This document shows positions 35,501 to 44,096 of a stretch of 64,000 nucleotides of DNA, piece after piece. Numbering within the stretch: position 1 is the stretch's first letter; every line of letters starts with the position of its first letter. The notes under the pieces were generated by a model that searched no databases, was not told the DNA's origin, and saw only the letters and a program-made list of their open reading frames with translations. The DNA is from Nitrosomonas sp. (GTDB lineage: Bacteria; Pseudomonadota; Gammaproteobacteria; Burkholderiales; Nitrosomonadaceae): positions 434,001 to 498,000 of the forward strand of contig JAMWZW010000001.1 of the NCBI GenBank assembly GCA_024281995.1, written 5' to 3'. The translations under genes and the position numbers were made by a program.

Positions 35501-36169
35501 TAGTGCGACGACTTGGCCATTGCCATCACCGAAAATCTGCACTTCAATATGGCGCGCACGATCGACATATTTTTCCAGGAACAACCCGGCATCCTTGAAA
35601 TTGTTTTGTGCCAGTGTTTTGACGGATTCGTAAGCATTCATCAAATCATCCTGGTTCCAGCACAGCCGCATGCCAATTCCGCCCCCGCCCGCTGTGCTTT
35701 TCAGCATTACCGGATAGCCAATGTGCTTGGCTTGATGACAAGCCGCCTCAACATTCTCCAGCAAACCGCTTCCCGGCAAAAGCGGCACTTTATTTTCCAG
35801 CGCCAAAGCGCGTGCCGTGTGCTTTAAGCCAAAGGCGCGCATTTGCTGCGGAGCAGGACCGATGAAACAGATGCCATGAAGAGCGCATTGCTCGGCAAAA
35901 TCGGCTTTCTCACTGAGAAAACCATAACCGGGATGAATAGCCTGCGCACCGCTTTGCCGGGCAACCTCCAGGATTTTATCGGTACGCAAATAACTCTCTG
36001 CAGCAAGCCCGCTGCCAATACAATAGGCTTCATCGGCTTCGGTGACATGCCGCGATAACACATCGGCCTCGGTATAGACCGCTACACTTTTGACATGCAT
36101 GTGGCGCAGGGTGCGGATAATCCGGCACGCGATAGCGCCGCGATTGGCAATCAGGACTTTGTCGAACAT
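32546..36169 (-). CDS. Biotin-dependent urea/guanidine carboxylase
   Basis: 1207 residues. Biotin carboxylase domain (1-450: [38 protein letters not shown]), carboxyltransferase made of AHS2 (about 460-755, [20 protein letters not shown]) and AHS1 (about 795-1000), and a C-terminal biotinyl domain with IESMKMEFP, biotin Lys1170. Annotated generally as urea carboxylase, but with an upstream guanidine-I riboswitch and two DUF1989 partners the preferred substrate is probably guanidine, giving carboxyguanidine; urea carboxylation to allophanate remains possible. ATP and bicarbonate dependent, cytoplasmic. Needs biotin ligase from elsewhere. Confidence 0.92.
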   Translation of the reverse strand: [1207 protein letters not shown]

Positions 36170-36231
36170 GGCATTACCCCCTTGTTGGATAAATGGTCAA
36201 CCGGATGTTATGGCTCAGCGCGTTGCCATAA

Positions 36232-36894
36232 CTAGGCATCCCAGACCAGCAAACGGATCGGCGTCGGGTTATACGCGTTACATGGGTTGTTGAGTTGCGG
36301 GCAGTTGGAAATCAATACGAATACATCCATTTCCGCGCGCATTTCGACATACTTCCCTGGCGCTGAGATACCATCGACAAACTCCAATCCGCCCTCTTCA
36401 GTCACAGGAACATTCATAAAAAAATTGATGTTACTGGGAATATCGCGCTTGCTCATGCCTAATTGTTCACAAGCGGTGTCATGCGCCAGGGCGTGCAAAA
36501 AATTGTCGCGACAACTGTGCATCGGATATTTTTCCAGCGCATAACGAACCGTGTTACTTTCCGCCGCACAGGCCCCGCCCAATGTGTCATGACGCCCACA
36601 GGTATCCGCTACGATTGTGAGCATGGTGTTGCCAAAATTGGAGCACAGCTTGCTGCCGGTAGTCAAATACAGCTTATTTTGAGCACGAATAGTATCCGTT
36701 GCGCTATAGCGTTCCAATGCATGGTTGGCATTGAAAAACAATGTATCAACGGCTTGATTACCTTCCAGGTCGACGATACGGAAAAATTGCCCCTGTTTGA
36801 CAATCTTGGTCCAAGGCTCACCGGCGGCGCAAATTTCATTCACGATTGCCTGGTTGGGATCAAGCTGGCTTGTTTGGAGATTAAACGTATTCAT
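36232..36894 (-). CDS. Carboxyguanidine deiminase subunit (urea carboxylase-associated protein 2, DUF1989)
   Basis: 220 residues, DUF1989 family. Features: [60 protein letters not shown], and [20 protein letters not shown] with conserved Cys/His in the core, plus a C-terminal [20 protein letters not shown]. Together with the next gene it forms the heteromeric enzyme (CgdAB in characterised systems) that removes the imino group of carboxyguanidine to give allophanate and ammonia. The ATG overlaps the stop of the upstream subunit (4 bp), so the two are translationally coupled. Confidence 0.85.
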   Translation of the reverse strand: MNTFNLQTSQLDPNQAIVNEICAAGEPWTKIVKQGQFFRIVDLEGNQAVDTLFFNANHALERYSATDTIRAQNKLYLTTGSKLCSNFGNTMLTIVADTCGRHDTLGGACAAESNTVRYALEKYPMHSCRDNFLHALAHDTACEQLGMSKRDIPSNINFFMNVPVTEEGGLEFVDGISAPGKYVEMRAEMDVFVLISNCPQLNNPCNAYNPTPIRLLVWDA

Positions 36895-37616
36895 AGCGTA
36901 CCCTCACAATAGAAATGTTTGGCATTTTGTAATGCGCGAATATTCTCGGCGATATGCAGGCATTCGTTAGCGGCTTCAGCGGGTGTATCGAACAGTTCTA
37001 AAGTGACTGCACCGGGCTGATAAGACTGACTCGGATCTAAAGGATGAGGAGCCGCAGACAGTACCAGCAACGTATCCATCACGAAACTCAAGTCGATATA
37101 ATCGCCGGCTTTGCTGTGATCAGGATGAAATGTCAATTCTCCAGCGCTATTGGCGGTTACTTTGCTGAAAAAATTGATATTCGAAACGATATCGCGCATC
37201 CCCAATCCCCACTTGCCCAGTTCTATCAACATGCCATCCAAGCCGCTGCGAAACATTTGATTACGATGTTCCTGATAGCGTGCAGTGCCGTATTTCTGCT
37301 GAATTATGTGACTGTCACTCAAGCCGCAAACAGTATCGTTCCAGCCGGCTGTATCTGCCGTGATGCAACAGAAAATTCGCCCCATATCCGAATGGCAAGC
37401 GTGTCCTTTGGTCAGGCGGAAAGTATGTTGAGATTTTAAAGTATCCGCCATATTGTAACGCTCGAGCTTTTCTTCCTGATTAAAAAGCAGTACAGCGGCA
37501 TTGGCTCCCCCATCGGCATCAATTAGACGTAGTGTAGTGCCACGCCGGATAATACCGGACCAATGGCATCCTCCCGGGATGGATTGTTTCCAGATTAATG
37601 TATGTTGCTGATTCAT
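36891..37616 (-). CDS. Carboxyguanidine deiminase subunit (urea carboxylase-associated protein 1, DUF1989)
   Basis: 241 residues, the longer DUF1989 paralogue: [59 protein letters not shown] and [20 protein letters not shown], aligned throughout with its neighbour. Both have the Cys/His metal-type residues of the family. It follows the permease after 12 bp. Which of the pair is CgdA or CgdB I cannot fix from sequence alone, so no symbol is given. Confidence 0.85.
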   Translation of the reverse strand: MNQQHTLIWKQSIPGGCHWSGIIRRGTTLRLIDADGGANAAVLLFNQEEKLERYNMADTLKSQHTFRLTKGHACHSDMGRIFCCITADTAGWNDTVCGLSDSHIIQQKYGTARYQEHRNQMFRSGLDGMLIELGKWGLGMRDIVSNINFFSKVTANSAGELTFHPDHSKAGDYIDLSFVMDTLLVLSAAPHPLDPSQSYQPGAVTLELFDTPAEAANECLHIAENIRALQNAKHFYCEGTL

Positions 37617-37628
37617 GATGAATTCCTT

Positions 37629-39074
37629 TTATGAAAGTTTCTTACCGCCGAACCATTTCTTGTAAAGAATATACAAGGTTGTGATAGTTAGAATGCTGCC
37701 CAATACCAGCGGGGTTGCCCATAATTGCCACCAAGGCGCATCAGCCGAGATGGCATAAGGGCGCGGCCAGGCAATATTGATGACTTCAAACAATGACCAC
37801 ATGAACGCTAAGATATTGATGATCAATCCCCATTTACCCAGCTTTAATTCTCCGAGTTGAGGATCCCATCGGCCAGTGAGCCGGGCAACTAATGCAAACC
37901 CGGTCGTGAAGGTGAACATGGCATATAAACCGCCGGTACCGAAAGCGATAATTGTAGCCACGGCATCGTCATTAAGTCCGAAGATCAATCCGCAACCTGC
38001 CAACAAAACGGTAAAAATCACTGCATTGCGTGGCGTTTTGCTAACTGTCACCCGGCTCAGTATTGCTGGCATATTGCCCTCCCGTGCCATCGAATATACG
38101 ATACGGGATGTGTATTTCACCATTGATGCGCCGCAGGCCAGAAAAGCAGTCATTACGATTGCTAAAAAGGGTTTCTCAAACCATTCTCCAATGCTACTGG
38201 CGATCAAAGGCGTGACCGGATCGGATGTATGACTGGAGTGCCTTAACGTGTCATGTTCAAAAGCCAGAATCAATGCTGCTGAGTTGAATAAAACTACCGT
38301 GCCGACAAGCAGTAGCGACATAAAAATTGCCCGAGGTACCATGCGCTTGGGTTGATGGGTTTCTTCAGCGGTGGTGGAGCAGGCATCAAAGCCGATAAAA
38401 GCCCAGCCTGAAATGGCCAATGCCGCCAGAAAAGCAGCCATTTCACTGGGTGCGGTGCCCGTACCCATATGCTGGAATAATTCCATGAACGGATGCTGGC
38501 GGAAGAAAAAGAATAGGAGCAATGCAACGCCGAAAGATCCGACGACTTCAGCGTAGACCCCCAATTTGATTATCAGATTGAAAATGCTGACGGGCGCCAG
38601 GTTGAGCAGTGTGCAGAGCAGAAGGAATAAAGCGGCCCATAGCACCATTACTTCACCGCCATTATCCGACACCCCACAGAAGGTTGCCAGCCAAAAACCG
38701 CCGGTATAGGCGGTGGTGGTGACCATGGCAATGGTGGAACAAATATAAATCACACCCGCATAGTTTCCGGCGATGGCGCCGCCGAGCTGCCGAGCCCATT
38801 TATAGGCACCGCCCGCAATCGGAAACTGCGAAGACAATTCTGCATAAACCGTAGCCACCAACAGTTGCATGAGCAAGCAGACCGCCAATGCGGCAAACCA
38901 ACCGCCACCGGCAACTACCGTTTGTACACCGATGATGGCATAGAGCCCGGCGACCGGTGAGACGACCGCAAAACCCAGCGTAAAACTGTGCCATACGCTC
39001 ATGCTGCGATTGAGCATATCACCAGTTCCATGGGTATCTTGCGAGGAAGCTGTTTGTTTTGTTGAACCTGACAT
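37629..39074 (-). CDS. APC-superfamily permease, probable guanidine/urea importer
   Basis: 481 residues with about twelve TM segments: SFTLGFAVVSPVAGLYAIIG in TM1, VYAELSSQFPIAGGAYKWAR, and GWAFIGFDACSTTAEETHQP in the TM6 region, all typical of APC amino-acid/amine permeases. First gene of the five-gene operon and directly behind the guanidine-I riboswitch, so guanidine uptake is the best guess. GGAGA lies 6 bp before the ATG. Inner membrane. Confidence 0.87.
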   Translation of the reverse strand: MSGSTKQTASSQDTHGTGDMLNRSMSVWHSFTLGFAVVSPVAGLYAIIGVQTVVAGGGWFAALAVCLLMQLLVATVYAELSSQFPIAGGAYKWARQLGGAIAGNYAGVIYICSTIAMVTTTAYTGGFWLATFCGVSDNGGEVMVLWAALFLLLCTLLNLAPVSIFNLIIKLGVYAEVVGSFGVALLLFFFFRQHPFMELFQHMGTGTAPSEMAAFLAALAISGWAFIGFDACSTTAEETHQPKRMVPRAIFMSLLLVGTVVLFNSAALILAFEHDTLRHSSHTSDPVTPLIASSIGEWFEKPFLAIVMTAFLACGASMVKYTSRIVYSMAREGNMPAILSRVTVSKTPRNAVIFTVLLAGCGLIFGLNDDAVATIIAFGTGGLYAMFTFTTGFALVARLTGRWDPQLGELKLGKWGLIINILAFMWSLFEVINIAWPRPYAISADAPWWQLWATPLVLGSILTITTLYILYKKWFGGKKLS

Positions 39075-39109
39075 AACAAGTCTCCATACAAAAAAGGATT
39101 TACCGAGAT

Positions 39110-39133
39110 TGTAATGTACCTCAGTACATTACA
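39110..39133 (-). terminator. Hairpin in the riboswitch expression region
   Basis: TGTAATGTAC-CTCA-GTACATTACA, a perfect 10-bp stem, lies between the aptamer and the permease start. Read on the minus strand it is followed by a U-run only some 18 nt later, so it may be an attenuator or a translation-control helix. Confidence 0.5.
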
Positions 39134-39137
39134 CCTT

Positions 39138-39240
39138 AACCTCCCGGGCTTTTTTCCCTCCGTGGAGCCTCGTTATCACGAGACCGGAAACTCTTGGACC
39201 TGACGCCGTTTTGCTTTAGACCGGAACCCTAGTTTCCCAT
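39138..39240 (-). promoter_or_regulatory. Guanidine-I riboswitch (ykkC class)
   Basis: Read on the minus strand the leader contains the conserved ykkC blocks in order: ACTAGGGTTCCGG (39221-39233), GGTCCAAGAG (39191-39200), CCACGGAGGGA (39154-39164) and AAAAAGCCCGGGAGG (39139-39153). These form the guanidinium-binding core. It precedes the permease start by about 65 nt, with a strong hairpin between. Class I guanidine riboswitches switch genes on when guanidine is present and commonly control carboxylase and transporter genes, exactly the cargo here. Confidence 0.93.
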
Positions 39241-39599
39241 TGATTAACTACTATTTACTACTTCCTTAGCTGCTATTCCAGCAATCGTTCAATTGGCATA
39301 CGTAGAAAGCCAATAACGAATGGGATTCTAATTGTGTAGTTTGGAAAAAGCAATGGTTTAGGAGATTACTCTATTGCATGATGTTTTGATAAGTAAATAG
39401 CAAAACATAATCTCAAAGTCGCTACAAAACTTAACTCATATCAGCGCTAATTTTGATCTTTGGGTCAGATTCAGATTTACCTATACATCGTTTCCACTTA
39501 TACGATTGTAGAGTATTATAAAAGAGTAACTCTGATGGAAAGGAAAAAGAGGTGCTATTATTTCTTGTAGTGCCAAATCTTTATGAGGAGAGTGTAATT
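39241..39599. other. Divergent promoter region, 359 bp
   Basis: Contains the unmapped promoter of the guanidine operon (minus) and of the secreted orphan (plus). AT-rich, no gene. TTTTGATCTTTGGGTCAGATT near 39452 and TATTATAAAAGAG near 39515 stand out only as AT-rich signals; I cannot assign a -10/-35 pair with confidence. Confidence 0.3.
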
Positions 39600-39989
39600 A
39601 TGAGAATTAGGGCGAATACTATCTATTTTTTAGGTTTAAGTTTTTTTCTATTTTTTTCTCAAATCGCTGCTGCCGCTTGGCCAGCTAGTGTTGTTGGAAC
39701 CTGGGCTGTTAGAGCTAACCAAACACCTGGTTTTATGCATATTACTTTTCAAGCTACAACGGGCGCATGTCGCTTGATAAGAGGAGATATATTAGGAGCT
39801 CCAATGCAAGGTTATTATTGTCCAGGCACTGGTAGAATCCAATTCTTACGCAAGGATGCGGCTAATAATGATACTTTCCAAGTATATAGTGCAAACCTGA
39901 CCTCAGCAGGATCAGTTAATTATATGGGTGGATCATTTGGTTCTTTTGATACAGGTTATGGGGAATACAGTTTCTTTGCTCAAAAGTAA
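39600..39989 (+). CDS. Secreted orphan protein
   Basis: 129 residues from the ATG at 39600, which has GAGGAGAG upstream; the frame is open further up but without a site. A signal peptide (MRIRANTIYFLGLSFFLFFS, cleavage near IAAAAW) is followed by about 100 residues of beta-rich sequence: VVGTWAVRANQTPGFMHITF, a Cys pair (GACRLIRGD, GYYCPGTGR) probably disulfide bonded, and an ending GGSFGSFDTGYGEYSF. I do not recognise a family. Likely periplasmic or extracellular. The pattern resembles small lipocalin-like barrels, but this is a guess. Confidence 0.7.
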   Translation: MRIRANTIYFLGLSFFLFFSQIAAAAWPASVVGTWAVRANQTPGFMHITFQATTGACRLIRGDILGAPMQGYYCPGTGRIQFLRKDAANNDTFQVYSANLTSAGSVNYMGGSFGSFDTGYGEYSFFAQK

Positions 39990-40122
39990 AAAATAATCAG
40001 CTTAAATGTTAATTGAGGAAAGGAGTCAGGTATAGATCGATTTCTTTCCTTTGTATATATAACAACATAATCTTTCATTAAGCTCAGATATTTTAATCAT
40101 AAAAAATCTGATTAACCGGTCA

Positions 40123-41634
40123 TTATTTTGACAGCAAATGTTCTCCAACTCGCAGAGCTTGCGCCATTACTGTCAGTGCCGTGTTTACAGCGCCTGCAGA
40201 AGGTAGGAAAGAACCATCGACCACATAAAGATTGTCAATGTCGTGGGTGCGGCACCATTGATCAAGCACGCTATTTTGCGGATCTCTTCCAAAACGACAA
40301 GTCCCAACGGGATGCCATAGCAGGGGTTGTTTCCTGGAAAGCACAATAGGAAATCCCGCATTTTTAAAGAGATTAATTGCAATTTTTCTTAACTCATAAA
40401 AACTTTCTAAGTTATTCGGTGTAAATGAAGTTTTAAGATTGCCATTTTCCTCCAAAAATATGCGGTTTTCATAGCTCGGAAGAACTTCATTCATAAAAAA
40501 TACAAGTAGGCTGCGTGAAGCAAGCATACGCATTAATGGTTGCACGAGCCGATTAAAACCCATCCATACTGGAATTTGACCGGCTGCTTGTATTACTCCC
40601 AAAGCGGCAGGAAAAGTCGCAGAGCCATGATAGAATTCATTCAAAGCAAAGGTTTTCTGATGCAGTTTTGGAATTTTGGTCAAACCGTTCAAACAAAATA
40701 GCAATTGTGCGTTATGACCGCAAAGATATCGTCCAACGAGTCCGGAAGAATTCGCAAGACCATTGGGATGACTGGAGCATTTAGATTTGAAAAGTAACTG
40801 CGGCGAACCTTTAACTCCTCCCGAAACAACGAAGGAATGGCCTGTGACTTTGAACACCTGAGATCGTTGGCGGATATCGGCTTCGATTATTTTTGTTCCA
40901 GATGAATTTGTTGTGAGGCGTAAGCATTCGGCTTCTGACACCAAATCGAGATTTCCGGTTTGTAAAGCAGGTAATATGGCTGCTACCTCGGTATCCATTT
41001 TTCCGTGAACCTTGCAAGCATAGCCATCACAAGTTGAGCAAAAAATACATGTTCGATTGGGTCCTACATCGATTCCTCTAGGAATTGAACTCACTTTGTG
41101 CCCGTTTTGTTTTAATTTATCAACGATAGTTTGGATAAATGGTTCGTGAGAAATGGGATTATAGGGATAGGGCATGGAATGGAAAGGCTCGGTAGGATCT
41201 TCATCTAATGACCCATGAACTCTGTATAACTGTTCAGCCTTACAATAATACGGTTCTAATTCATCATAACTTATGGGCCATAGCGGCGATGCTCCATTAC
41301 TATGCGAAGTGGACACAAAATCTTGAGCTCTCAGTCTATAAAGAGCAGCTCCATAGAGTTTCGTAGCTCCGCCTACATAAAAATGGTTGATCGGATTTTT
41401 TCTCGTTCTGTATTTATTGCCTAAAGCCCCCTTTTCTGTCCAATTGTCATCTTCTTTCGGTATTGATATCCCACGCTCGACAAGTAAAACACGCATTCCT
41501 TTAGTGGCCAGAGCATACGCCAGTGTGCCGCCACCGGCACCGGATCCTATAATAACAACATCGTATTTGATTCTTGAGTATGCGTCTAAATTCTGACCTG
41601 AGATATCTAATTTGTTTTTGAGGATCAAATTCAT
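40123..41634 (-). CDS. GMC-family FAD oxidoreductase
   Basis: 503 residues. FAD-binding VVIIGSGAGGGTLAYALATK and VLLVERG, the GMC loop GGATKLYGAALYRLR, and the C-terminal active region WHPVGTCRFGRDP ... LYVVDGSFLPSAGAVNTALT with the catalytic His. The CIFCSTCDGYACKVHG segment (Cys196, 199, 202, 207) resembles the cysteine cluster seen in some membrane-linked sugar dehydrogenases of this family and may bind iron-sulfur. Substrate unknown, probably a sugar alcohol, sugar or sterol-like alcohol. No signal peptide. Confidence 0.87.
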   Translation of the reverse strand: MNLILKNKLDISGQNLDAYSRIKYDVVIIGSGAGGGTLAYALATKGMRVLLVERGISIPKEDDNWTEKGALGNKYRTRKNPINHFYVGGATKLYGAALYRLRAQDFVSTSHSNGASPLWPISYDELEPYYCKAEQLYRVHGSLDEDPTEPFHSMPYPYNPISHEPFIQTIVDKLKQNGHKVSSIPRGIDVGPNRTCIFCSTCDGYACKVHGKMDTEVAAILPALQTGNLDLVSEAECLRLTTNSSGTKIIEADIRQRSQVFKVTGHSFVVSGGVKGSPQLLFKSKCSSHPNGLANSSGLVGRYLCGHNAQLLFCLNGLTKIPKLHQKTFALNEFYHGSATFPAALGVIQAAGQIPVWMGFNRLVQPLMRMLASRSLLVFFMNEVLPSYENRIFLEENGNLKTSFTPNNLESFYELRKIAINLFKNAGFPIVLSRKQPLLWHPVGTCRFGRDPQNSVLDQWCRTHDIDNLYVVDGSFLPSAGAVNTALTVMAQALRVGEHLLSK

Positions 41635-41826
41635 GCTCCTGATTTTCTATCATTATTAAAGGAAATAATAAGTACGTGAGATTTATCTATTAGTAACCAT
41701 TAGAAATTGAAAAAACCAAAATAGCGCGATTTTTCGCATTGTGGAGGTGGGTTCTGTTTTTCAATTTGCGTATTTCTATAAAACAATCAACCGAAGTTAA
41801 TTGTTATGTCACGATCACTAACTGCC

Positions 41827-41844
41827 AGTCTGTGGAAACAGACT
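41827..41844. terminator. 7-bp hairpin with GGAA loop
   Basis: AGTCTGT-GGAA-ACAGACT, 20 bp after the minus-strand lipoprotein stop. No T-run in the minus direction, so a weak terminator or RNA 3' hairpin. The rest of 41635-41864 holds nothing I can name. Confidence 0.4.
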
Positions 41845-41864
41845 AAGAAGAATCGTTGGAAACA

Positions 41865-42401
41865 TTAAAAACACTTGTCAATTGTTTCAACTTTGTATAA
41901 ACGTTGGGATAGTGGCGCTCTAGGGTCAGGTGTATAAGAAACCGGTGGATAATCACTCAACAGATTTTTGCTGCTGCGGATTTCAATTTTGGATTTTACG
42001 TACTCTTCATTACCGTTATCTTTAATGGTCATTATCCAGAGTCCATTACCCTCAGTAATCGGTTGGTTAGTGTTTCCTATGAATTTAGGATCATGAATTT
42101 CGGTAATGTAGTAAGTCTTTGCGGCTTCATCGTGCATTTGTGGATAGCCGTGCACTTCCACAGCTTCATGGTAAATAAAAAAAGTATTGATATCACGCCA
42201 TGTGTGACGATGCCATTTCGGTGTATGAAAACCATCTTCAGTATTCAGGCATTTGGCAATTTCAAGATAATTTTTGTCACTGCTGCGGCTGTAGATAATT
42301 TCTTGGTTAAGTAATGTTTCTCGAGTTGGCGAAGTCATGCAAGCAGGAAGTGTGATGGCAATGATTAAAGTTACAGCTGACTGTATTAGCGCAAGGTTCA
42401 T
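41865..42401 (-). CDS. Putative lipoprotein of unknown function
   Basis: 178 residues. The N-terminus MNLALIQSAVTLIIAITLPACM has a lipobox ending at Cys21, so it is probably anchored to a membrane. The rest (SDKNYLEIAKCLNTEDGFHT, HEAVEVHGYPQMHD, GNGLWIMTIKDNGN, SQRLYKVETIDKCF) has no domain I recognise. A Cys near each end of the mature domain could form a disulfide. No close operon partner. Confidence 0.65.
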   Translation of the reverse strand: MNLALIQSAVTLIIAITLPACMTSPTRETLLNQEIIYSRSSDKNYLEIAKCLNTEDGFHTPKWHRHTWRDINTFFIYHEAVEVHGYPQMHDEAAKTYYITEIHDPKFIGNTNQPITEGNGLWIMTIKDNGNEEYVKSKIEIRSSKNLLSDYPPVSYTPDPRAPLSQRLYKVETIDKCF

Positions 42402-42767
42402 GAGAAGGCAGTATTCTGTCAGATATGTTTTATTTTAGCCGCTGAATATTTAAATGTGGGTGAACAATCCTAAGGGTTAATAGTATCAGAACCGGAGTTT
42501 AAAATGGCTTATTTGGTTTAGTTATAGCGGTTATTGAAATGCATTGTCGATCTTGTCTAAATATTTTTTAAGTACAGTATCAACTGCATATCCACTCTTA
42601 TATAAACAATTTTATACAAAAAAAGCAAGTGGTTATCAAAGTTTCTTGATCTATCTATAAGCATATTTTATTGAGCCCCGGTCAGTTTATAGTAAACTCT
42701 CAATTCACTTGTTAGAATCAACACTTTTTAAAATAGATCAAATTATATTATTAATTTAGGATTGTTC
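42402..42767. other. Promoter/leader region of the aminotransferase, 366 bp
   Basis: No gene. Strongly AT-rich towards the 3' end. GGTCAGTTTATAGTAAACT near 42680-42700 contains an imperfect AGTTTATAGTAAACT dyad that might be an operator for the aminotransferase gene. A TTG at 42762 is in frame but the ATG at 42768 is preferred. Confidence 0.3.
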
Positions 42768-43985
42768 ATGAATACCGAAGATTTTCGCCCCGAAAAAGAA
42801 GCCAAAGTTTTTTATCCTCCACAGCGTGTTTTGATGGGGCCCGGGCCATCCGATACGCATCCGCGTGTGCTAAATGCAATGGCGCGCCCGACATTGGGTC
42901 ATCTTGATCCTGTTTTTACTGAAATGATGGAAGAAATAAAAGGCTTGATGCGCTATGCATTTCAAACCAAAAATCGCATGACTTTTCCAGTTTCCGGTCC
43001 TGGATCAGTGGGTATGGAGATGTGTTTTGTCAATATGATTGTTCCTGGCGACAAGGTGATTGTGTGCCGCAACGGTGTGTTTGGTGGTCGCATGATAGAA
43101 AATGTAGAACGTCATGGAGGTATTGCGGTAGTTGTGGATGATAAATGGGGTGAACCGGTAGATCCCCAGAAAGTTGAAGATGCGCTAAAGAAAAATCCTG
43201 ATGCGAAAATTGTTGCATTTGTTCATGCTGAAACCTCAACCGGTGCACAATCCGATGCCAAAACTTTGTGTGATATAGCACGTAAGTATAATTGCTTGAC
43301 GATTGTTGATACGGTTACTTCGTTAGGAGGTACACCAATCAAAGTGGATGAATGGGGCATCGATGCGATTTATTCTGGTAGCCAGAAATGCTTATCGTGT
43401 CCACCCGGATTATCGCCTGTCAGTTTCTCCGAACGTGTGACCGAGCTGGTTAAAAATCGTAAAGAGAAAGTGCATAGCTGGTTTATGGATATCAGTTTGC
43501 TGTTGAATTATTGGGGGTCGTCAACACGAACTTATCATCACACTGCTCCAACTAATGCGCTGTATGCATTGCATGAATCTTTGCTGATGCTGGCTGAAGA
43601 AGGTCTGGAACATTCCTGGGCCCGTCATCGTTACAACTATGAAGCATTAAAAGCTGGATTTGCGACACTAGGCATGGACTATGTGGTGAAAGAAGAATAT
43701 CGTTTGCCGCAGTTGAATTCTGTTTTTGTCCCCGCTGGCGTCGATGAAAAAGAAGTGCGCCGCCGTTTGCTGGATGAATATAATCTTGAAATTGGTGCAG
43801 GTTTAGGTGATTTCGCAGGTAAAGTCTGGCGTTTTGGACTAATGGGTACATCTTGCTGTGTAGGAAATGTGATTTTTTGTTTGAATGCACTTGAAACGGT
43901 ATTATCTGACATGGGTATGAAGGTTGAACGTGGTGCTGCTGCTGCTGCGGCACACCAGAGTTATGCTGCTAAGCCCATGTTTTGA
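42768..43985 (+). CDS. Class V aminotransferase, serine/alanine-glyoxylate type
   Basis: 405 residues from the ATG at 42768. RVLMGPGPSDTHPRVLNAM opens the AGXT-like fold, IVDTVTSLGG holds the PLP-binding Asp, and YSGSQKCLSCPPGLSP carries the Schiff-base Lys207. STRTYHHTAPTNALYALHE is the family signature. It transfers the amino group of serine or alanine to glyoxylate, making glycine. In an autotroph using Rubisco this fits recycling of glycolate-derived glyoxylate. C-terminal Ala-rich tail (GAAAAAAHQSYAAKP) is odd. Single-gene unit. Confidence 0.9.
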   Translation: MNTEDFRPEKEAKVFYPPQRVLMGPGPSDTHPRVLNAMARPTLGHLDPVFTEMMEEIKGLMRYAFQTKNRMTFPVSGPGSVGMEMCFVNMIVPGDKVIVCRNGVFGGRMIENVERHGGIAVVVDDKWGEPVDPQKVEDALKKNPDAKIVAFVHAETSTGAQSDAKTLCDIARKYNCLTIVDTVTSLGGTPIKVDEWGIDAIYSGSQKCLSCPPGLSPVSFSERVTELVKNRKEKVHSWFMDISLLLNYWGSSTRTYHHTAPTNALYALHESLLMLAEEGLEHSWARHRYNYEALKAGFATLGMDYVVKEEYRLPQLNSVFVPAGVDEKEVRRRLLDEYNLEIGAGLGDFAGKVWRFGLMGTSCCVGNVIFCLNALETVLSDMGMKVERGAAAAAAHQSYAAKPMF

Positions 43986-44096
43986 GGTTATATCAGAGCC
44001 AGTAGCTGTTTAATCACTTTGTGCCACTTTTTTGTCAATGCTGATAAGAAAGTGGCGTATGTTTCTTCTTGACCTACCGTGGATGATCAGGTCATT

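Noticed and set aside
39110-39133. Hairpin read as an insertion-sequence end or integron-like repeat
   Set aside because: It is part of the riboswitch leader and has no partner copy or transposase nearby.
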